Shown: positions 46,328 to 55,998, counted from the stretch's first letter. The stretch is 64,000 nt of DNA from Azoarcus sp. (GCA_030656215.1 JAUSOD010000091.1:168356-232355), one strand, 5' to 3'. Numbers and translations: made by a program. The notes: generated by a model not told the origin, from the sequence alone.

Positions 46328-48457
46328 ATGGAAACACTTCTTGCGCGATTCTGCGAGCGCTCGGGCGCTGGCGCCAACGCGGTGGAACTGTGGGTGGCAC
46401 TGATTGACTGCATTCGTCCGCCGCGCGCCAGCCAGCACGAAAAGGCGGCAGACTGCCTGCGCACCCTGACCCGCGAGCTTGCACGCCACCCCGACCAGCG
46501 TGACATCGTACGGGCGTCTTTTCTGCGCCTTTTCGTCGAGCACAAGCAGGTGTCGCTGTACGTTTCGTCGGGCCTGCTGCCGTCGACCGGGTTTTTCTCC
46601 GAAACTGCCCGCCGCATCTCCGACCGCCTGCTGCCGGACGTTCTCGACACCACCTACATGAAGGATCTGCTGTCGGTGGTGTTTCACCGCCAGGATGACG
46701 AGGTCTGGGTCAATGCGGTGGCAGACGAGATCTGGAGCGATTTTCTGCAAACCCTGCTTGCGACGGATCAGGCCATCGTCGACGAATCTGCCGAGTGCGA
46801 GCTGCCATTCGCGGTGTCGGAGATCCTCGAAGCGCTGCGGATGCTGTCCTATCACGTATCGGCCATCGGCCTCGACCCCGACCTCGTTCGGGTGGATCCG
46901 CAGCTCGAAGAGTTCGAATCGCCCTTCCTCGCGCAAAACGCAGAGGTCGTGCGCTATCTCGGCCACTACAAGGCCTGGTGGTGCGAGCCGAACACCCCGC
47001 TTGAGGACGAAGGGCATCTGTCGGTGATGCTCGACCAGTGCGACGAGGTGCTGCAACGCGTCCGTCGCCGCGCCACCCGCCGCGGGACCAGCCTTACCCT
47101 GACCTTCAAGCTCGAGCGCTTGCGCCAGCACCTCGACCGCATGAGCGAGCTGCTCGGGCTGCTGCGCGACCTGCACGACTCGCGAAGGATCGCGCCGCTG
47201 CTTCCGCGCGCGGTGATGCTGTTCAAGGAGTTGGTTCACGCCGAGTGCCGCAAGAACAGGCTGTCGGACTACTGGGGAACGAACGTCGAACTGCTGTCGC
47301 TGCGCATGACCGAAAGCGCGAGCAAGACCGGCGAACATTACATCACCTCGAACCGTGGCGAGTACTTCCGCATGTGGCGTTCGGCCGCACTCGGCGGCCT
47401 GATCATCGCCCTGATGGCGGCGATGAAGATCGTGCTCGACCGCCAAGGCTTTGCCCCGCTGAACGAGATCCTGAGCTTTTGCCTGAACTACGGCATCGGC
47501 TTTGCGCTGATCCATGTCCTCGGTGGCACCGTCGCCACCAAGCAGCCGGCGATGACCGCCAACGCAATTGCCGCATCGATCGGCGAAATCCGGGGCAAGA
47601 CGCGCAACCTCGACAACCTTGCCGATCTCGTGGTCCGCACCGTTCGCAGCCAGATCGCGGCGATTCTGGGCAACGTCTGCGTGGCGATTCCGGTTGCCAT
47701 TGCGCTGTCGCTCGCCATCTTGAGCCTGTCCGGTACGCCATTCATCGACACGAGCAAGGCTGAGCATCTGCTGACCGAGGTCGATCCGCGCAGTGGCGCG
47801 CTGTTCTTTGCGGCCGTGGCCGGCGTCTGCCTGTTTCTGTCGGGGCTGATTTCGGGCTATTACGACAACCTGTCGGCCTACAACCGCGTCCCGCAACGCC
47901 TGCTGCAGTTGCGCTGGCCGCGCCGCCTGTTCGGCGAGGCACGCATGCGGCGCATCACCGCCTATGTCGAGAACAACCTGGGGGCGCTCGCCGGCAACTT
48001 CTTCTTCGGCTTTCTGCTCGGCGGCGCCACCGCGCTCGGCGTGCTGTTCGGGCTGCCGATGGACATCCGTCACATCGCATTCTCGTCGGCCTATGTCGGC
48101 TACTCGATCGCCGCGTTCGATTTTGCCCTGCCCCTGCAAACGGTGGGATTTGCCGTGTTCGGCGTGCTCCTGATCGGGGTGGTAAACCTGGTGGTGAGCT
48201 TTACCCTCACCCTGTATGTCGCGATGCGCGCCCGCCGCATCAGCTTTGCCCAAGGCCGCACGCTGAGCAGTCTCATGCTACGGCGCATGCTCACCCGCCC
48301 GCTCGACTTCTTGATTCCGCCTCGCAACCACCTGGCGGCGAAATCTGCCCCCCAACCTGCAGCGCGCACCGCCACGGCAGACGAAGCGCCAGCCTCGCAG
48401 TTCCCTGAAACCGGCAGGGCGCCATCCGAAACCCCGCGTACGCAATCGCCGCTTTGA
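46328..48457 (+). CDS. Gcr/'site-specific recombinase' family membrane protein
   Basis: A 709-residue protein of the SpecificRecomb family (PF10136), common in betaproteobacteria and Neisseria. The N-terminal 330 residues are soluble and helical (LTLTFKLERLRQHLDRMSEL). The rest has several membrane helices (SAALGGLIIALMAAMKIVL, FFAAVAGVCLFLSGLISGYY, FFFGFLLGGATALGVLFGLP). No serine- or tyrosine-recombinase catalytic motif is present, so the database name is doubtful and an envelope role seems more likely. The Pro/Ala-rich C-terminal 40 residues look disordered. The -35 box of the downstream tRNA lies over its stop codon. Confidence 0.88.
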   Translation: METLLARFCERSGAGANAVELWVALIDCIRPPRASQHEKAADCLRTLTRELARHPDQRDIVRASFLRLFVEHKQVSLYVSSGLLPSTGFFSETARRISDRLLPDVLDTTYMKDLLSVVFHRQDDEVWVNAVADEIWSDFLQTLLATDQAIVDESAECELPFAVSEILEALRMLSYHVSAIGLDPDLVRVDPQLEEFESPFLAQNAEVVRYLGHYKAWWCEPNTPLEDEGHLSVMLDQCDEVLQRVRRRATRRGTSLTLTFKLERLRQHLDRMSELLGLLRDLHDSRRIAPLLPRAVMLFKELVHAECRKNRLSDYWGTNVELLSLRMTESASKTGEHYITSNRGEYFRMWRSAALGGLIIALMAAMKIVLDRQGFAPLNEILSFCLNYGIGFALIHVLGGTVATKQPAMTANAIAASIGEIRGKTRNLDNLADLVVRTVRSQIAAILGNVCVAIPVAIALSLAILSLSGTPFIDTSKAEHLLTEVDPRSGALFFAAVAGVCLFLSGLISGYYDNLSAYNRVPQRLLQLRWPRRLFGEARMRRITAYVENNLGALAGNFFFGFLLGGATALGVLFGLPMDIRHIAFSSAYVGYSIAAFDFALPLQTVGFAVFGVLLIGVVNLVVSFTLTLYVAMRARRISFAQGRTLSSLMLRRMLTRPLDFLIPPRNHLAAKSAPQPAARTATADEAPASQFPETGRAPSETPRTQSPL

Positions 48458-48481
48458 GCCACGGCGCCAACCGGCTAGAAT
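48454..48481 (+). promoter_or_regulatory. Promoter of the tRNA-Arg gene
   Basis: TTGAGC (48454-48459) and TAGAAT (48476-48481) with 16 bp between; predicted start a few bases before the tRNA. Confidence 0.5.
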
Positions 48482-48491
48482 GCCCGCCGAC

Positions 48492-48563
48492 CTCCTTGTA
48501 GTTCAATGGATAGAACAGCCGCCTCCTAAGCGGCAAATGTGGGTTCGATTCCCGCCGAGGAGA
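48492..48563 (+). tRNA. tRNA-Arg (anticodon CCU)
   Basis: Cloverleaf: acceptor CTCCTTG/CGAGGAG with discriminator A, D stem GTTC/GAAC, anticodon stem GCCGC/GCGGC with loop CTCCTAA (anticodon CCT), four-base variable loop, and T stem GTGGG/CCCGC with loop TTCGATT. The CCA end is not encoded. Reads the rare AGG codon. Confidence 0.95.
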
Positions 48564-48699
48564 CTTATGGAATCGAGGAATCGGGCTGCTGGCACGAGCG
48601 GGCCGGAACTCAGTCCGGTGCGTATGACCAACAGACCAGCGTGGATGGCAACGTTCTACACCACCCCTGCTACCGGCAGGTGACTGCCCGCCCGGCGAA

Positions 48700-50436
48700 T
48701 CAGCCCCTCGCCTTCACCACCAGTACATCCTCCATTACCAGATACTCCAGATCCGAGCCGAAGAACATGTTCAGCGCATCGGTCGGGGAGCAGATCATCG
48801 GCTCTCCGCGGCGGTTGAGCGAGGTGTTGAGCGCCACACCATTGCCGGTGAGCTTCTCGAGCTCGAGCATCAGATCGTAGTAGCGCGGGTTGTACTCGCG
48901 CTTCAGCACCTGCGCACGCGCGGTGCCGTCCTCGTGCACCACCTCGGGCACACGCGTCTTCCATTCCTCCGCCACCTCGAAGGTGAAGGTCATGTACGGC
49001 GACGGGTGATCGGTCTGCAGCATCTGCGGCGCTACGGTATCGAGCATGCTCGGGCAGAACGGCCGCCAGCGCTCGCGGAACTTGATCTGCTCGTTGATGC
49101 GGTCGGCCACCCCCGGCGCGCTCGGGCAACCGAGGATCGAGCGCCCACCCAATGCACGCGGACCGAACTCCATCCGCCCCTGGAACCACGCCACCGGATT
49201 GCCATCGGCCAGCAGTTGCGCAACGTGCTGCGGCACATTGTCGATCAGCTGCCCGGTCGGCTTGGCAGGATGCCGCGCGCAGGCCGCGATCACGTCCTCG
49301 TTGCTGTAACACGGGCCGAGATAGACATGCTCCATCTTCTCGACCGGCACCCCGCGCTGCACCGACAGGTAAGACGCTGCCCCCACCGCCGTCCCGGAGT
49401 CGCCCGAAGCCGGCTGCACGAAGAGCTCCTTCACTTCCGGCCGCGCGATGATCTTCTGGTTGAGCTTGACGTTGAGCGCCCCGCCACCGGCAAAAGCCAG
49501 CTTGCCGGTTTCGCGCAGGATGTCGCCGAGGTAGAAATCCATCATCTGCAGCGCCAGATCCTCAAACAGCTTCTGCATGCTCGCCGCGTAATGGATGTAG
49601 GGCTCGTCGGCAACGTCGCCTGCCCGCATCGGGCCGAGCCAGTCGATGAGCTTGGGCGAGAAGTAGTAGCCCTTGCCCTTTTCCTTGTAACGCCGGAAGC
49701 CGATCACGTTGGCGTATTCGGTGTCGACCACCAACTCGCCGTTCTCGAACTTCGCCAGGCGCGAAAAATCGTACTTCAGGGCATCGCCATAGGGTGCCAT
49801 GCCCATCACCTTGTACTCGCCATCGAGCATCTCGAAGCCGAGGTATTCGGTAATCGCGCCGTACAGCCCGCCCAACGAATCGGGGTCGTAGAACTCCTTG
49901 ATCTTGTGGATCTTGCCGTTCTGTCCCCAGCCGAAGAAGGTGGTGGCGTACTCGCCCTTGCCGTCGATGCCCATGATCGCGGTCTTCTCGGTGAAGCCGG
50001 AGCAGTGATAGGCGCTGGAAGCATGCGCGAGGTGGTGCTCGACCGGCACGATCTCGACCTTCTTCAGGTCGAACCCGAGTTGCAGCAGACACCATTCGAT
50101 TCGGCGTTTGTAGCGGTAATAGCGCCGATTGCCGAGCAGGATCGCATCCAGCGCACGGTCGGGTGCATACCAGTAGCGTTTGGCGTACTGCCAGCGCGCC
50201 TTCTCGAAAATGCTGATCGGCGCGAACGGAATCGCCACCACCTGCACATCCTTCGGCGAGAGCCCGGCAAATTCGAGACAGAACTTGGCCGACTCATAGG
50301 GCATGCGGTTCTTGGCATGCTTGTCGCGGACGAAACGCTCCTCCTCGGCCGCAGCAACGAGCTTGCCATCGATGTAGAGGGCGGCGGATGGGTCGTGGGT
50401 CAGGGCGCCGGAAAGGCCGAGTATGGTCAATGCCAC
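48700..50436 (-). CDS. Carbamoyltransferase (NodU/CmcH family)
   Basis: A 578-residue O-carbamoyltransferase that uses carbamoyl phosphate and ATP. The N-terminal Kae1-like domain has LGLSGALTHDPSAALYIDGK, AAAEEERFVRDKHAKNRMPY, the metal histidines EHHLAHASSAYHCSGF and GIDGKGEY. The C-terminal YrdC-like domain has AWFQGRMEFGPRALGGRSIL and NTSLNRRGEPMICSP. The start is GTG with GAGG upstream. It lies at the edge of the polysaccharide locus, so it may carbamoylate a sugar of that glycan, but it is separated from pglF by 160 bp and could have its own role. Confidence 0.9.
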   Translation of the reverse strand: MALTILGLSGALTHDPSAALYIDGKLVAAAEEERFVRDKHAKNRMPYESAKFCLEFAGLSPKDVQVVAIPFAPISIFEKARWQYAKRYWYAPDRALDAILLGNRRYYRYKRRIEWCLLQLGFDLKKVEIVPVEHHLAHASSAYHCSGFTEKTAIMGIDGKGEYATTFFGWGQNGKIHKIKEFYDPDSLGGLYGAITEYLGFEMLDGEYKVMGMAPYGDALKYDFSRLAKFENGELVVDTEYANVIGFRRYKEKGKGYYFSPKLIDWLGPMRAGDVADEPYIHYAASMQKLFEDLALQMMDFYLGDILRETGKLAFAGGGALNVKLNQKIIARPEVKELFVQPASGDSGTAVGAASYLSVQRGVPVEKMEHVYLGPCYSNEDVIAACARHPAKPTGQLIDNVPQHVAQLLADGNPVAWFQGRMEFGPRALGGRSILGCPSAPGVADRINEQIKFRERWRPFCPSMLDTVAPQMLQTDHPSPYMTFTFEVAEEWKTRVPEVVHEDGTARAQVLKREYNPRYYDLMLELEKLTGNGVALNTSLNRRGEPMICSPTDALNMFFGSDLEYLVMEDVLVVKARG

Positions 50437-50596
50437 TATGGAACCTCAAGGGGTAAAGCCAGGCCGGCGGGGGCCGGACCAATCAGGAGTGCGAATTATA
50501 CCTGTAGCCCGCACGACGCCTGTTCGTCAGGTCGATCCGGACAGCCCGCCGCAATCAGTTGAGCGGAAGTCGAGCACGTGCAGGAATGCGGATCCG

Positions 50597-52432
50597 TCAA
50601 TGTCGCGCCGGTTCATACTCCGGCACCCAACGCTGCAACCCGGCCCGCACCTGCTCATCCGACACCGGACCGGGCTGCGACAACCACTGGCGCAGCTCCT
50701 CCAGGAAACAGCCATTCACCGGCCGCGACCGCGCAATGCGCAGTTTGGGATGCGGGGTCTTGCAGGTTGCCTCGGAATCGGCCAACAGCTCCTCATAAAG
50801 CTTCTCGCCCGGCCGTAGCCCACTAAACTCGATGCGGATCTCGTCCTCGCTGTAGCCAGACAAGCGGATCATGTTACGAGCCAAGTCTACGATCTTTACC
50901 GGCTCGCCCATGTCGAGCACGAACACCTCACCACCCTGTCCCATCGCCGAAGCCTGCAGCACCAGTTGAGCTGCCTCGGGAATCGACATGAAATAGCGGT
51001 TGATCTCCGGATGAGTCACCGTCACCGGACCACCGCGGGCAATCTGCTCGGCAAATTTCGGAATCACGCTGCCGGTGCTGCCCAGCACATTGCCAAAACG
51101 CACCATCTCGAACTGCGTGTGACGGCCATCCAGGTCGCCCAGTGCCTCGCACACCATCTCGGCCAGGCGCTTGGTGGCGCCCATTACGTTGGTGGGGTTG
51201 ACCGCCTTATCGGTGGAGATCAGCACGAAGCGCTCGGCGCCGTGACGCTGCGCATGCACAGCCACCTGCAAGGTGCCCAGCACATTGTTGCGTACAGCCT
51301 GCCACGCATTGCCCACTTCCATCAATGGCACATGTTTGTAGGCCGCGGCATGGAACACCAGTTGCGGCGCCCAGGCGGCGAAGACTTCGTCCAGCCGCTG
51401 CGCATCCTTCACATCGCCGGCGAGGGGCACGACCTGCACTTCTGGACGATGTTGCGCAAACCACTGCTCGATGTTGTAAAGCGCAAACTCGCTGGCCTCG
51501 AACAACAACAGGCGCGCCGGGGCAAAGCGTGCCAACTGGCGGCACAACTCGCTACCAATCGACCCACCCGCCCCGGTGATCAGTACCGTCTTGCCGGTGA
51601 TCATTGCATGCACGTGTTCGGTATTGATGCGCACCGGCTCACGGCCCAGCAGGTCTTCGATAGCCACCGGACGCATCGCGTTGATCGCCACCCGGCCACT
51701 CATCAGTTCATCCAGCGCCGGCACGGTGAAAGCGTGCGCACCTGCACGCACCGCCATATCGGCCGCACGCCGCAGCGAATCGGCCGCGGCCGAGGGCATG
51801 GCGAGAATCACATGTTGTGCCTTGTAGTCGCTCAACACCTGAGGCAGCAGATCGACGGAGCCGATCACCGGCTTGCCGAAGAGCTCCAGACCCCATTTTG
51901 CGGGGTTGTCATCCACCAGTGCCACCACTCGCCAGTCCGGGCTGCGCTCGAGTTCCCGCACCAACATCGCACCACCGGTGCCGGCGCCCACCACAACCAC
52001 CGGCTTGCCGGTGGCCATCAGCCCACCATAAAGCCGGTGCTCCTTCCACATGCGCCAGGCGGCGCGACCGCCGCCCATCACCATCAGCAGCAGCAGCGGA
52101 TACAGCACCAGCATCGAACGGGGAATCGCAGGAGCATTTGTTCTGTCCAGTGCAAGGATTGCGACCAACCCGAGCGACGATACGGCCACCGCCTTCAACA
52201 CCCGCTTGAGATCCGGCAAGCTGGCAAAAATCCACATTCCCCGGTAAAGGCCCGCCCAGCGGCAGGCCAGGGCGTGCACCACCAGCAGCAAGCCCAGGCC
52301 GAGGAGCACCTTGTCGTTGTAGCCGGAAGGCCAGGTGAAGTTGAAGCGGATGAAAAACCCACCGACCCAAGCGACCATAACGGCGGTAAGGTCAAACAGA
52401 AAAACAAGAGTGGTACGGGCGGTTGTGGTCAT
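50597..52432 (-). CDS. UDP-GlcNAc 4,6-dehydratase, PglF/CapD/FlaA1-like membrane form
   Basis: A 611-residue protein. Four N-terminal helices (about 8-125) are followed by a CoA-binding-type Rossmann domain (VVVVGAGTGGAMLVREL, about 145-160) and a dehydratase SDR domain (VLITGAGGSIGSELCRQLAR near 280). The active site is ISTDKAVNPTNVMGATKRLA, with Met in place of Tyr as in PglF/WbpM-type enzymes. It makes UDP-4-keto-6-deoxy-GlcNAc, first step to di-N-acetylbacillosamine. It is followed by aminotransferase, acetyltransferase and phosphoglycosyltransferase genes read toward it, all within one minus-strand cluster. Confidence 0.9.
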   Translation of the reverse strand: MTTTARTTLVFLFDLTAVMVAWVGGFFIRFNFTWPSGYNDKVLLGLGLLLVVHALACRWAGLYRGMWIFASLPDLKRVLKAVAVSSLGLVAILALDRTNAPAIPRSMLVLYPLLLLMVMGGGRAAWRMWKEHRLYGGLMATGKPVVVVGAGTGGAMLVRELERSPDWRVVALVDDNPAKWGLELFGKPVIGSVDLLPQVLSDYKAQHVILAMPSAAADSLRRAADMAVRAGAHAFTVPALDELMSGRVAINAMRPVAIEDLLGREPVRINTEHVHAMITGKTVLITGAGGSIGSELCRQLARFAPARLLLFEASEFALYNIEQWFAQHRPEVQVVPLAGDVKDAQRLDEVFAAWAPQLVFHAAAYKHVPLMEVGNAWQAVRNNVLGTLQVAVHAQRHGAERFVLISTDKAVNPTNVMGATKRLAEMVCEALGDLDGRHTQFEMVRFGNVLGSTGSVIPKFAEQIARGGPVTVTHPEINRYFMSIPEAAQLVLQASAMGQGGEVFVLDMGEPVKIVDLARNMIRLSGYSEDEIRIEFSGLRPGEKLYEELLADSEATCKTPHPKLRIARSRPVNGCFLEELRQWLSQPGPVSDEQVRAGLQRWVPEYEPARH

Positions 52433-52442
52433 GAGAAAAGCA

Positions 52443-53618
52443 TTATCCAGCCGCGCGCTGCATGACCTGGCTCAGCGCTTCGCAAGTCGTGCGGATATCC
52501 CTGTCGGTGAGGCCGGGGTGCACAAGGAACATCAGGCTTGTTTCACCAAGCTCCCTGGCAACCGGCAAACCGGCCTCAGGCCGCCAGCCGGTCCCGTCGA
52601 AGGCTCTCTCGCGATAGACTTCCGAGCACGACCCCGCATAGCACGGCACGCCGAGTGAATTGATCTCCTGAAGAATGCGGTCGCGCGTCCAGCCCGAATT
52701 CAGCGCTGTCGGTTCGACGAACACGTAGCATTTGTAAGCGGCGTGCTCGATCTCGGCCGGAATCACCGGTACTCTCAACCCCGGCAATGCCCGTGCGACC
52801 TTCCAGAGTGCGTTTGCATGCAGGCTACGCTCCGCATGCCATGCCGGCATCCGCCGCAACTGGATGCGGCCTATCACTCCTTGTGTTTCCATCATCCTCC
52901 AGTTGGTACCGAAGCTTTCGTGCAGCCAACGGAATCCTGGCGGATGATCGCGCTCGTACACGGCATCCCAGCTCTTGCCATGGTCCTTGAACGACCACAT
53001 CTTCGACCACAGCTCACGGTCGTTGGTAGTGACCATACCACCCTCGCCACCGGTACTCATGATCTTGTCCTGACAGAAAGACCATGCCCCCGCATGCCCG
53101 ATCGAACCCACTGGCCGGCCCTTGTAGCGTGCACCGTGTGCCTGGGCACAGTCCTCGACCACGAACAGCCCCTCTTCCTCCGCCAACGCCATGATCGGGT
53201 CCATATCGCACGGCCAGCCTGCCAGATGCACACAGATCAGCGCCTTGGTGCGCGGGGTAAGCACTGCCCGCACGGTATCGGCCGTGATGTTCTGAGAGTC
53301 ACGGTCGACATCGGCGAACACGGGCGCCGCACCGGCATTGACGATAGAGGACACCGAAGCGAGAAAGGTGCGAGGAGTCACAATGACCTCATCACCCGAT
53401 CCGACGCCAAGTGCTTTCAGCGCGACATCCAGCGCCACCGTACCATTCGTCACTGCGACTGCGTATTCAGTGCTCGCCCAGACTGCAAATTCTTTCTCGA
53501 ACTGGCGGCACTCCTGGCCGGTCCAATAATTAACCCGGTTGGAAAGGATCACATCGCGGACGGCGTTCGCCTCCTCTTCCGTGAAACTCGGCCAGGGGGC
53601 AAAAGGTGTATTAAGCAC
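52443..53618 (-). CDS. DegT/PglE-like PLP aminotransferase
   Basis: A 391-residue sugar aminotransferase. Patterns: VAVTNGTVALDVALKALGVG, DEVIVTPRTFLASVSSIVNA, FVVEDCAQAHGARYKGRPVG and the PLP lysine in SFCQDKIMSTGGEGGMV. It probably aminates C4 of the keto-sugar made by the PglF-like enzyme. It lies 10 bp upstream of the pglF-like gene and 3 bp downstream of the pglD-like gene, consistent with one operon for UDP-bacillosamine. Confidence 0.9.
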   Translation of the reverse strand: MLNTPFAPWPSFTEEEANAVRDVILSNRVNYWTGQECRQFEKEFAVWASTEYAVAVTNGTVALDVALKALGVGSGDEVIVTPRTFLASVSSIVNAGAAPVFADVDRDSQNITADTVRAVLTPRTKALICVHLAGWPCDMDPIMALAEEEGLFVVEDCAQAHGARYKGRPVGSIGHAGAWSFCQDKIMSTGGEGGMVTTNDRELWSKMWSFKDHGKSWDAVYERDHPPGFRWLHESFGTNWRMMETQGVIGRIQLRRMPAWHAERSLHANALWKVARALPGLRVPVIPAEIEHAAYKCYVFVEPTALNSGWTRDRILQEINSLGVPCYAGSCSEVYRERAFDGTGWRPEAGLPVARELGETSLMFLVHPGLTDRDIRTTCEALSQVMQRAAG

Positions 53619-53621
53619 AGG

Positions 53622-54281
53622 CTATTCCTTGTTCATCCGCTTCGCCGGGTTACCCACTACGGTGACGCCCGGTGGCACATCCTTCGTCACGATGGCGCCC
53701 ATCCCGATCACCGCACCACGGCCTATCACCAGCGGCTGCCCCGGGCGGCCCTGTTTGATGATTGCCCCGGTTCCGATGTAGGCGTGGTCCTCAATCACAA
53801 TATTTCCGTTGCACTTTACGCCCGGCGCAAAGGTCACGTAATCACCGATTGCGCAATCATGCTCGACATAGCTGTAGAGGTTGGCATGGAAGTGGCGCCC
53901 GATGCGGGTATTGGAGGCAAGCGTCACGAATGGGCAGAGAATGGCACCGTCGCCCAATAGCACCTCGTCCATCACCACCACGCTGGCGGCACTCACCGTC
54001 CACGGGTGTACGCCGTCGGCCCGGCACTGGGCAGCAAGTCTTTCACGAATCGCGCTGTTGGCGATGGCGAATACCGCATAGCGTTCAGTAGCCTCGGCCG
54101 CAAGGAAAGCCGCATAGCGCATTACACGGTGGCCGTTCACACGGGCTGCTTCGGCGTTGTCATCCACGAACACCAGTCGATCAGCGGGAATACCCTGGTG
54201 ACGCAACTGCTCACGCGCCAGCGGCATTACTCCGCGGCCACAGCCGCTTGCACCATACACGGCATATAAGACAGAACTCAC
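53622..54281 (-). CDS. PglD/NeuD-type sugar acetyltransferase
   Basis: A 219-residue enzyme. The N-terminal nucleotide-sugar domain has YAVYGASGCGRGVMPLAR and LVFVDDNAEA. The C-terminal left-handed beta helix is made of hexapeptide repeats (VVMDEVLLGDGAILCPFV, TRIGRHFHANLYSYVEHDCA, KCNGNIVIEDHAYIGTGAII). In PglD the His corresponding to the one in YVEHDC is catalytic. It would N-acetylate the 4-amino group to give UDP-diNAcBac. The GTG start overlaps the stop of the upstream phosphoglycosyltransferase gene (GTGA). Confidence 0.88.
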   Translation of the reverse strand: MSSVLYAVYGASGCGRGVMPLAREQLRHQGIPADRLVFVDDNAEAARVNGHRVMRYAAFLAAEATERYAVFAIANSAIRERLAAQCRADGVHPWTVSAASVVVMDEVLLGDGAILCPFVTLASNTRIGRHFHANLYSYVEHDCAIGDYVTFAPGVKCNGNIVIEDHAYIGTGAIIKQGRPGQPLVIGRGAVIGMGAIVTKDVPPGVTVVGNPAKRMNKE

Positions 54282-54886
54282 TGCTTCCCCCTCTCGGTGG
54301 ACCCCGTAAACTTGGGCATCGTCGCCTCACCCTCCGCACTGATCCCCTCGCGAACCAGCACCCGCTTCACCGTCATGAACAAGATCTTCAGGTCCAACCA
54401 GAACGACTGATTATCCACGTACCACACATCCAGGCGAAATCTTTCCTCCCAGCTCAGCGCATTGCGGCCATTCACCTGCGCCCAGCCCGTCACACCGGGG
54501 CGCAGCTCGTGGCGGCGAGACTGTTCGGGGCTATAGAGCGGTAGATACTCCACCAGCAACGGCCGTGGCCCGACCAGGCTCATGTCACCTTTGAGCACGT
54601 TCCACAACTCCGGCAACTCGTCCAGGCTCGACGCGCGCAGAAAGCTGCCGAATCCTGTCATACGTTCCGAGTCCGGGAGCGGATTGCCCTTGGCATCTGT
54701 GGCGTCGCGCATCGTGCGAAACTTGATCATCTGGAAGGGCTTGGCGTTCAGACCAGGACGAGTCTGGCAGAACAGGACAGGTGAGCCGAGCTTGCGGTGG
54801 ACTTTCCAGGCAACAACGGTGATCACCGGCGAAAGAACGACCAGCGCCACAACCGAGGCCACAATATCGAAAAGGCGCTTGATCAT
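54278..54886 (-). CDS. Monotopic phosphoglycosyltransferase (PglC/WcaJ C-terminal type)
   Basis: A 202-residue enzyme that transfers a sugar-1-phosphate to undecaprenyl phosphate and starts glycan assembly. The N-terminal re-entrant helix is DIVASVVALVVLSPVITVV with Ser-Pro. MIKFRTMRDA, the catalytic Asp-Glu dyad in ASSLDELPELWNVLKGDMSL, VGPRPLL and RPGVTGWAQVNGRN complete the family pattern. The small size matches PglC. It overlaps both neighbours by 4 bp. The expected donor is UDP-diNAcBac. Confidence 0.93.
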   Translation of the reverse strand: MIKRLFDIVASVVALVVLSPVITVVAWKVHRKLGSPVLFCQTRPGLNAKPFQMIKFRTMRDATDAKGNPLPDSERMTGFGSFLRASSLDELPELWNVLKGDMSLVGPRPLLVEYLPLYSPEQSRRHELRPGVTGWAQVNGRNALSWEERFRLDVWYVDNQSFWLDLKILFMTVKRVLVREGISAEGEATMPKFTGSTERGKQ

Positions 54887-55998
54887 TCGATCCCCATTTC
54901 GCGCAACATGACGGCGTTCACCTTATGCACGTCGTATTTTTCCTCTGCGACCTCGCGCGCGCGTCGCCCCATCCGGCTCATGAGCGCAGGTTCGTCGATG
55001 AAACGCTGCATCGAAGCCTCCAGTCCATCCACTGATTTGACCGGCACCAAGAACCCGTTTTCACCATCCACTACCGTCTCCCGGCAGCCGGGCGCATCGG
55101 TCGTAATTATCGCCCGGCCCATCGCCATCGCCTCAAGCACGGTACGCGGCGTACCTTCACGGTAACTTGGGAGCACATATACATTGCATTCAGCAATTGC
55201 CGGCCGAACATCCGTGAGCCGTCCGTAAAACTGCACCGTGCCATCCCTCACCCAGGCATCGAGCTCGTCCTGTCGAATCGAATCGGGATTTCCGTCAATC
55301 CATCCGACCAGCCCAAACTTAACCTCCGGGTTTCGACGCCTGACTCGGCGGGCTGCCTCAATATACTCACGGACCCCCTTGTCTCCCAGAAGCCTCGCGA
55401 CAAGCAGAAACCGTGTCCCCGGCGGCAACGGCGCAGGCGCGTAAGCAGCAAGCTCCACGCCCGATCCATTCACCACACAGGAAGGCACACTCAGCGGCAA
55501 TAGCCCCTGACTGAGAAACACCGCCTCATCGTCAGGATTCTGAAAAAAAGCCTTGTGCGTACGGCGTAGCGCCGTTGCGTATAGCCACTGAACAACAGAG
55601 CGCAAGCGGCCACGCTCGCTATCCCCTTGAAACGCGTACCCCAAACCGGTGACCAAAGCGTAGCGACGCGGCACGCCCGCCAGCCAAGCGGCCAACGAAC
55701 CATAGATGACCGGCTTGATCGTGTAGCCCAATACCCACTGAGGGCGGAGGCGTCGCATGAGTTGTATCAAATGCAGCATAAGTCGCAAATCGGAAACCGG
55801 GTTTGTACCTGTACGGTGCAATGGGATCTCGTGCACCGTGACCCCTCGCTGCTCGAGGCAATGTCGCACAGGACTCGACAAAGGAAGGTCGGGAGCGGCA
55901 ACATGCACCGCAAGTCGCTTCGCAAGCAAAGCGTCGATGAGTGCCCCGCGGAATTGCAGGATCGAGTCGGGAAAACCTGCGATAAGAAGAAAGGTCAT
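54883..55998 (-). CDS. GT4 glycosyltransferase (PglA-like)
   Basis: A 371-residue GT-B enzyme that adds the second sugar to the lipid carrier. N-terminal: TFLLIAGFPDSILQFRGALI, WVLGYTIKPVIYGSLAAWLA and LVTGLGYAFQG. C-terminal donor site: LLVARLLGDKGVREYIEA and the E-x7-E motif in SYREGTPRTVLEAMAMGRA. In the Pgl pathway PglA adds GalNAc; here the donor could instead be the L-QuiNAc/L-FucNAc product of the three genes upstream. The start at 55998 has a weak ribosome site. Confidence 0.85.
   Translation of the reverse strand: MTFLLIAGFPDSILQFRGALIDALLAKRLAVHVAAPDLPLSSPVRHCLEQRGVTVHEIPLHRTGTNPVSDLRLMLHLIQLMRRLRPQWVLGYTIKPVIYGSLAAWLAGVPRRYALVTGLGYAFQGDSERGRLRSVVQWLYATALRRTHKAFFQNPDDEAVFLSQGLLPLSVPSCVVNGSGVELAAYAPAPLPPGTRFLLVARLLGDKGVREYIEAARRVRRRNPEVKFGLVGWIDGNPDSIRQDELDAWVRDGTVQFYGRLTDVRPAIAECNVYVLPSYREGTPRTVLEAMAMGRAIITTDAPGCRETVVDGENGFLVPVKSVDGLEASMQRFIDEPALMSRMGRRAREVAEEKYDVHKVNAVMLREMGIE

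Noticed and set aside
46235-48253. Minus-strand open frame of 672 codons opposite gcr
   Set aside because: Low-complexity charged sequence without motifs; the plus-strand Gcr protein has membrane helices and family similarity.
48492-48700. Genomic island inserted at tRNA-Arg
   Set aside because: tRNA genes are common integration sites, but no integrase and no repeat of the tRNA 3' end was seen in the window.
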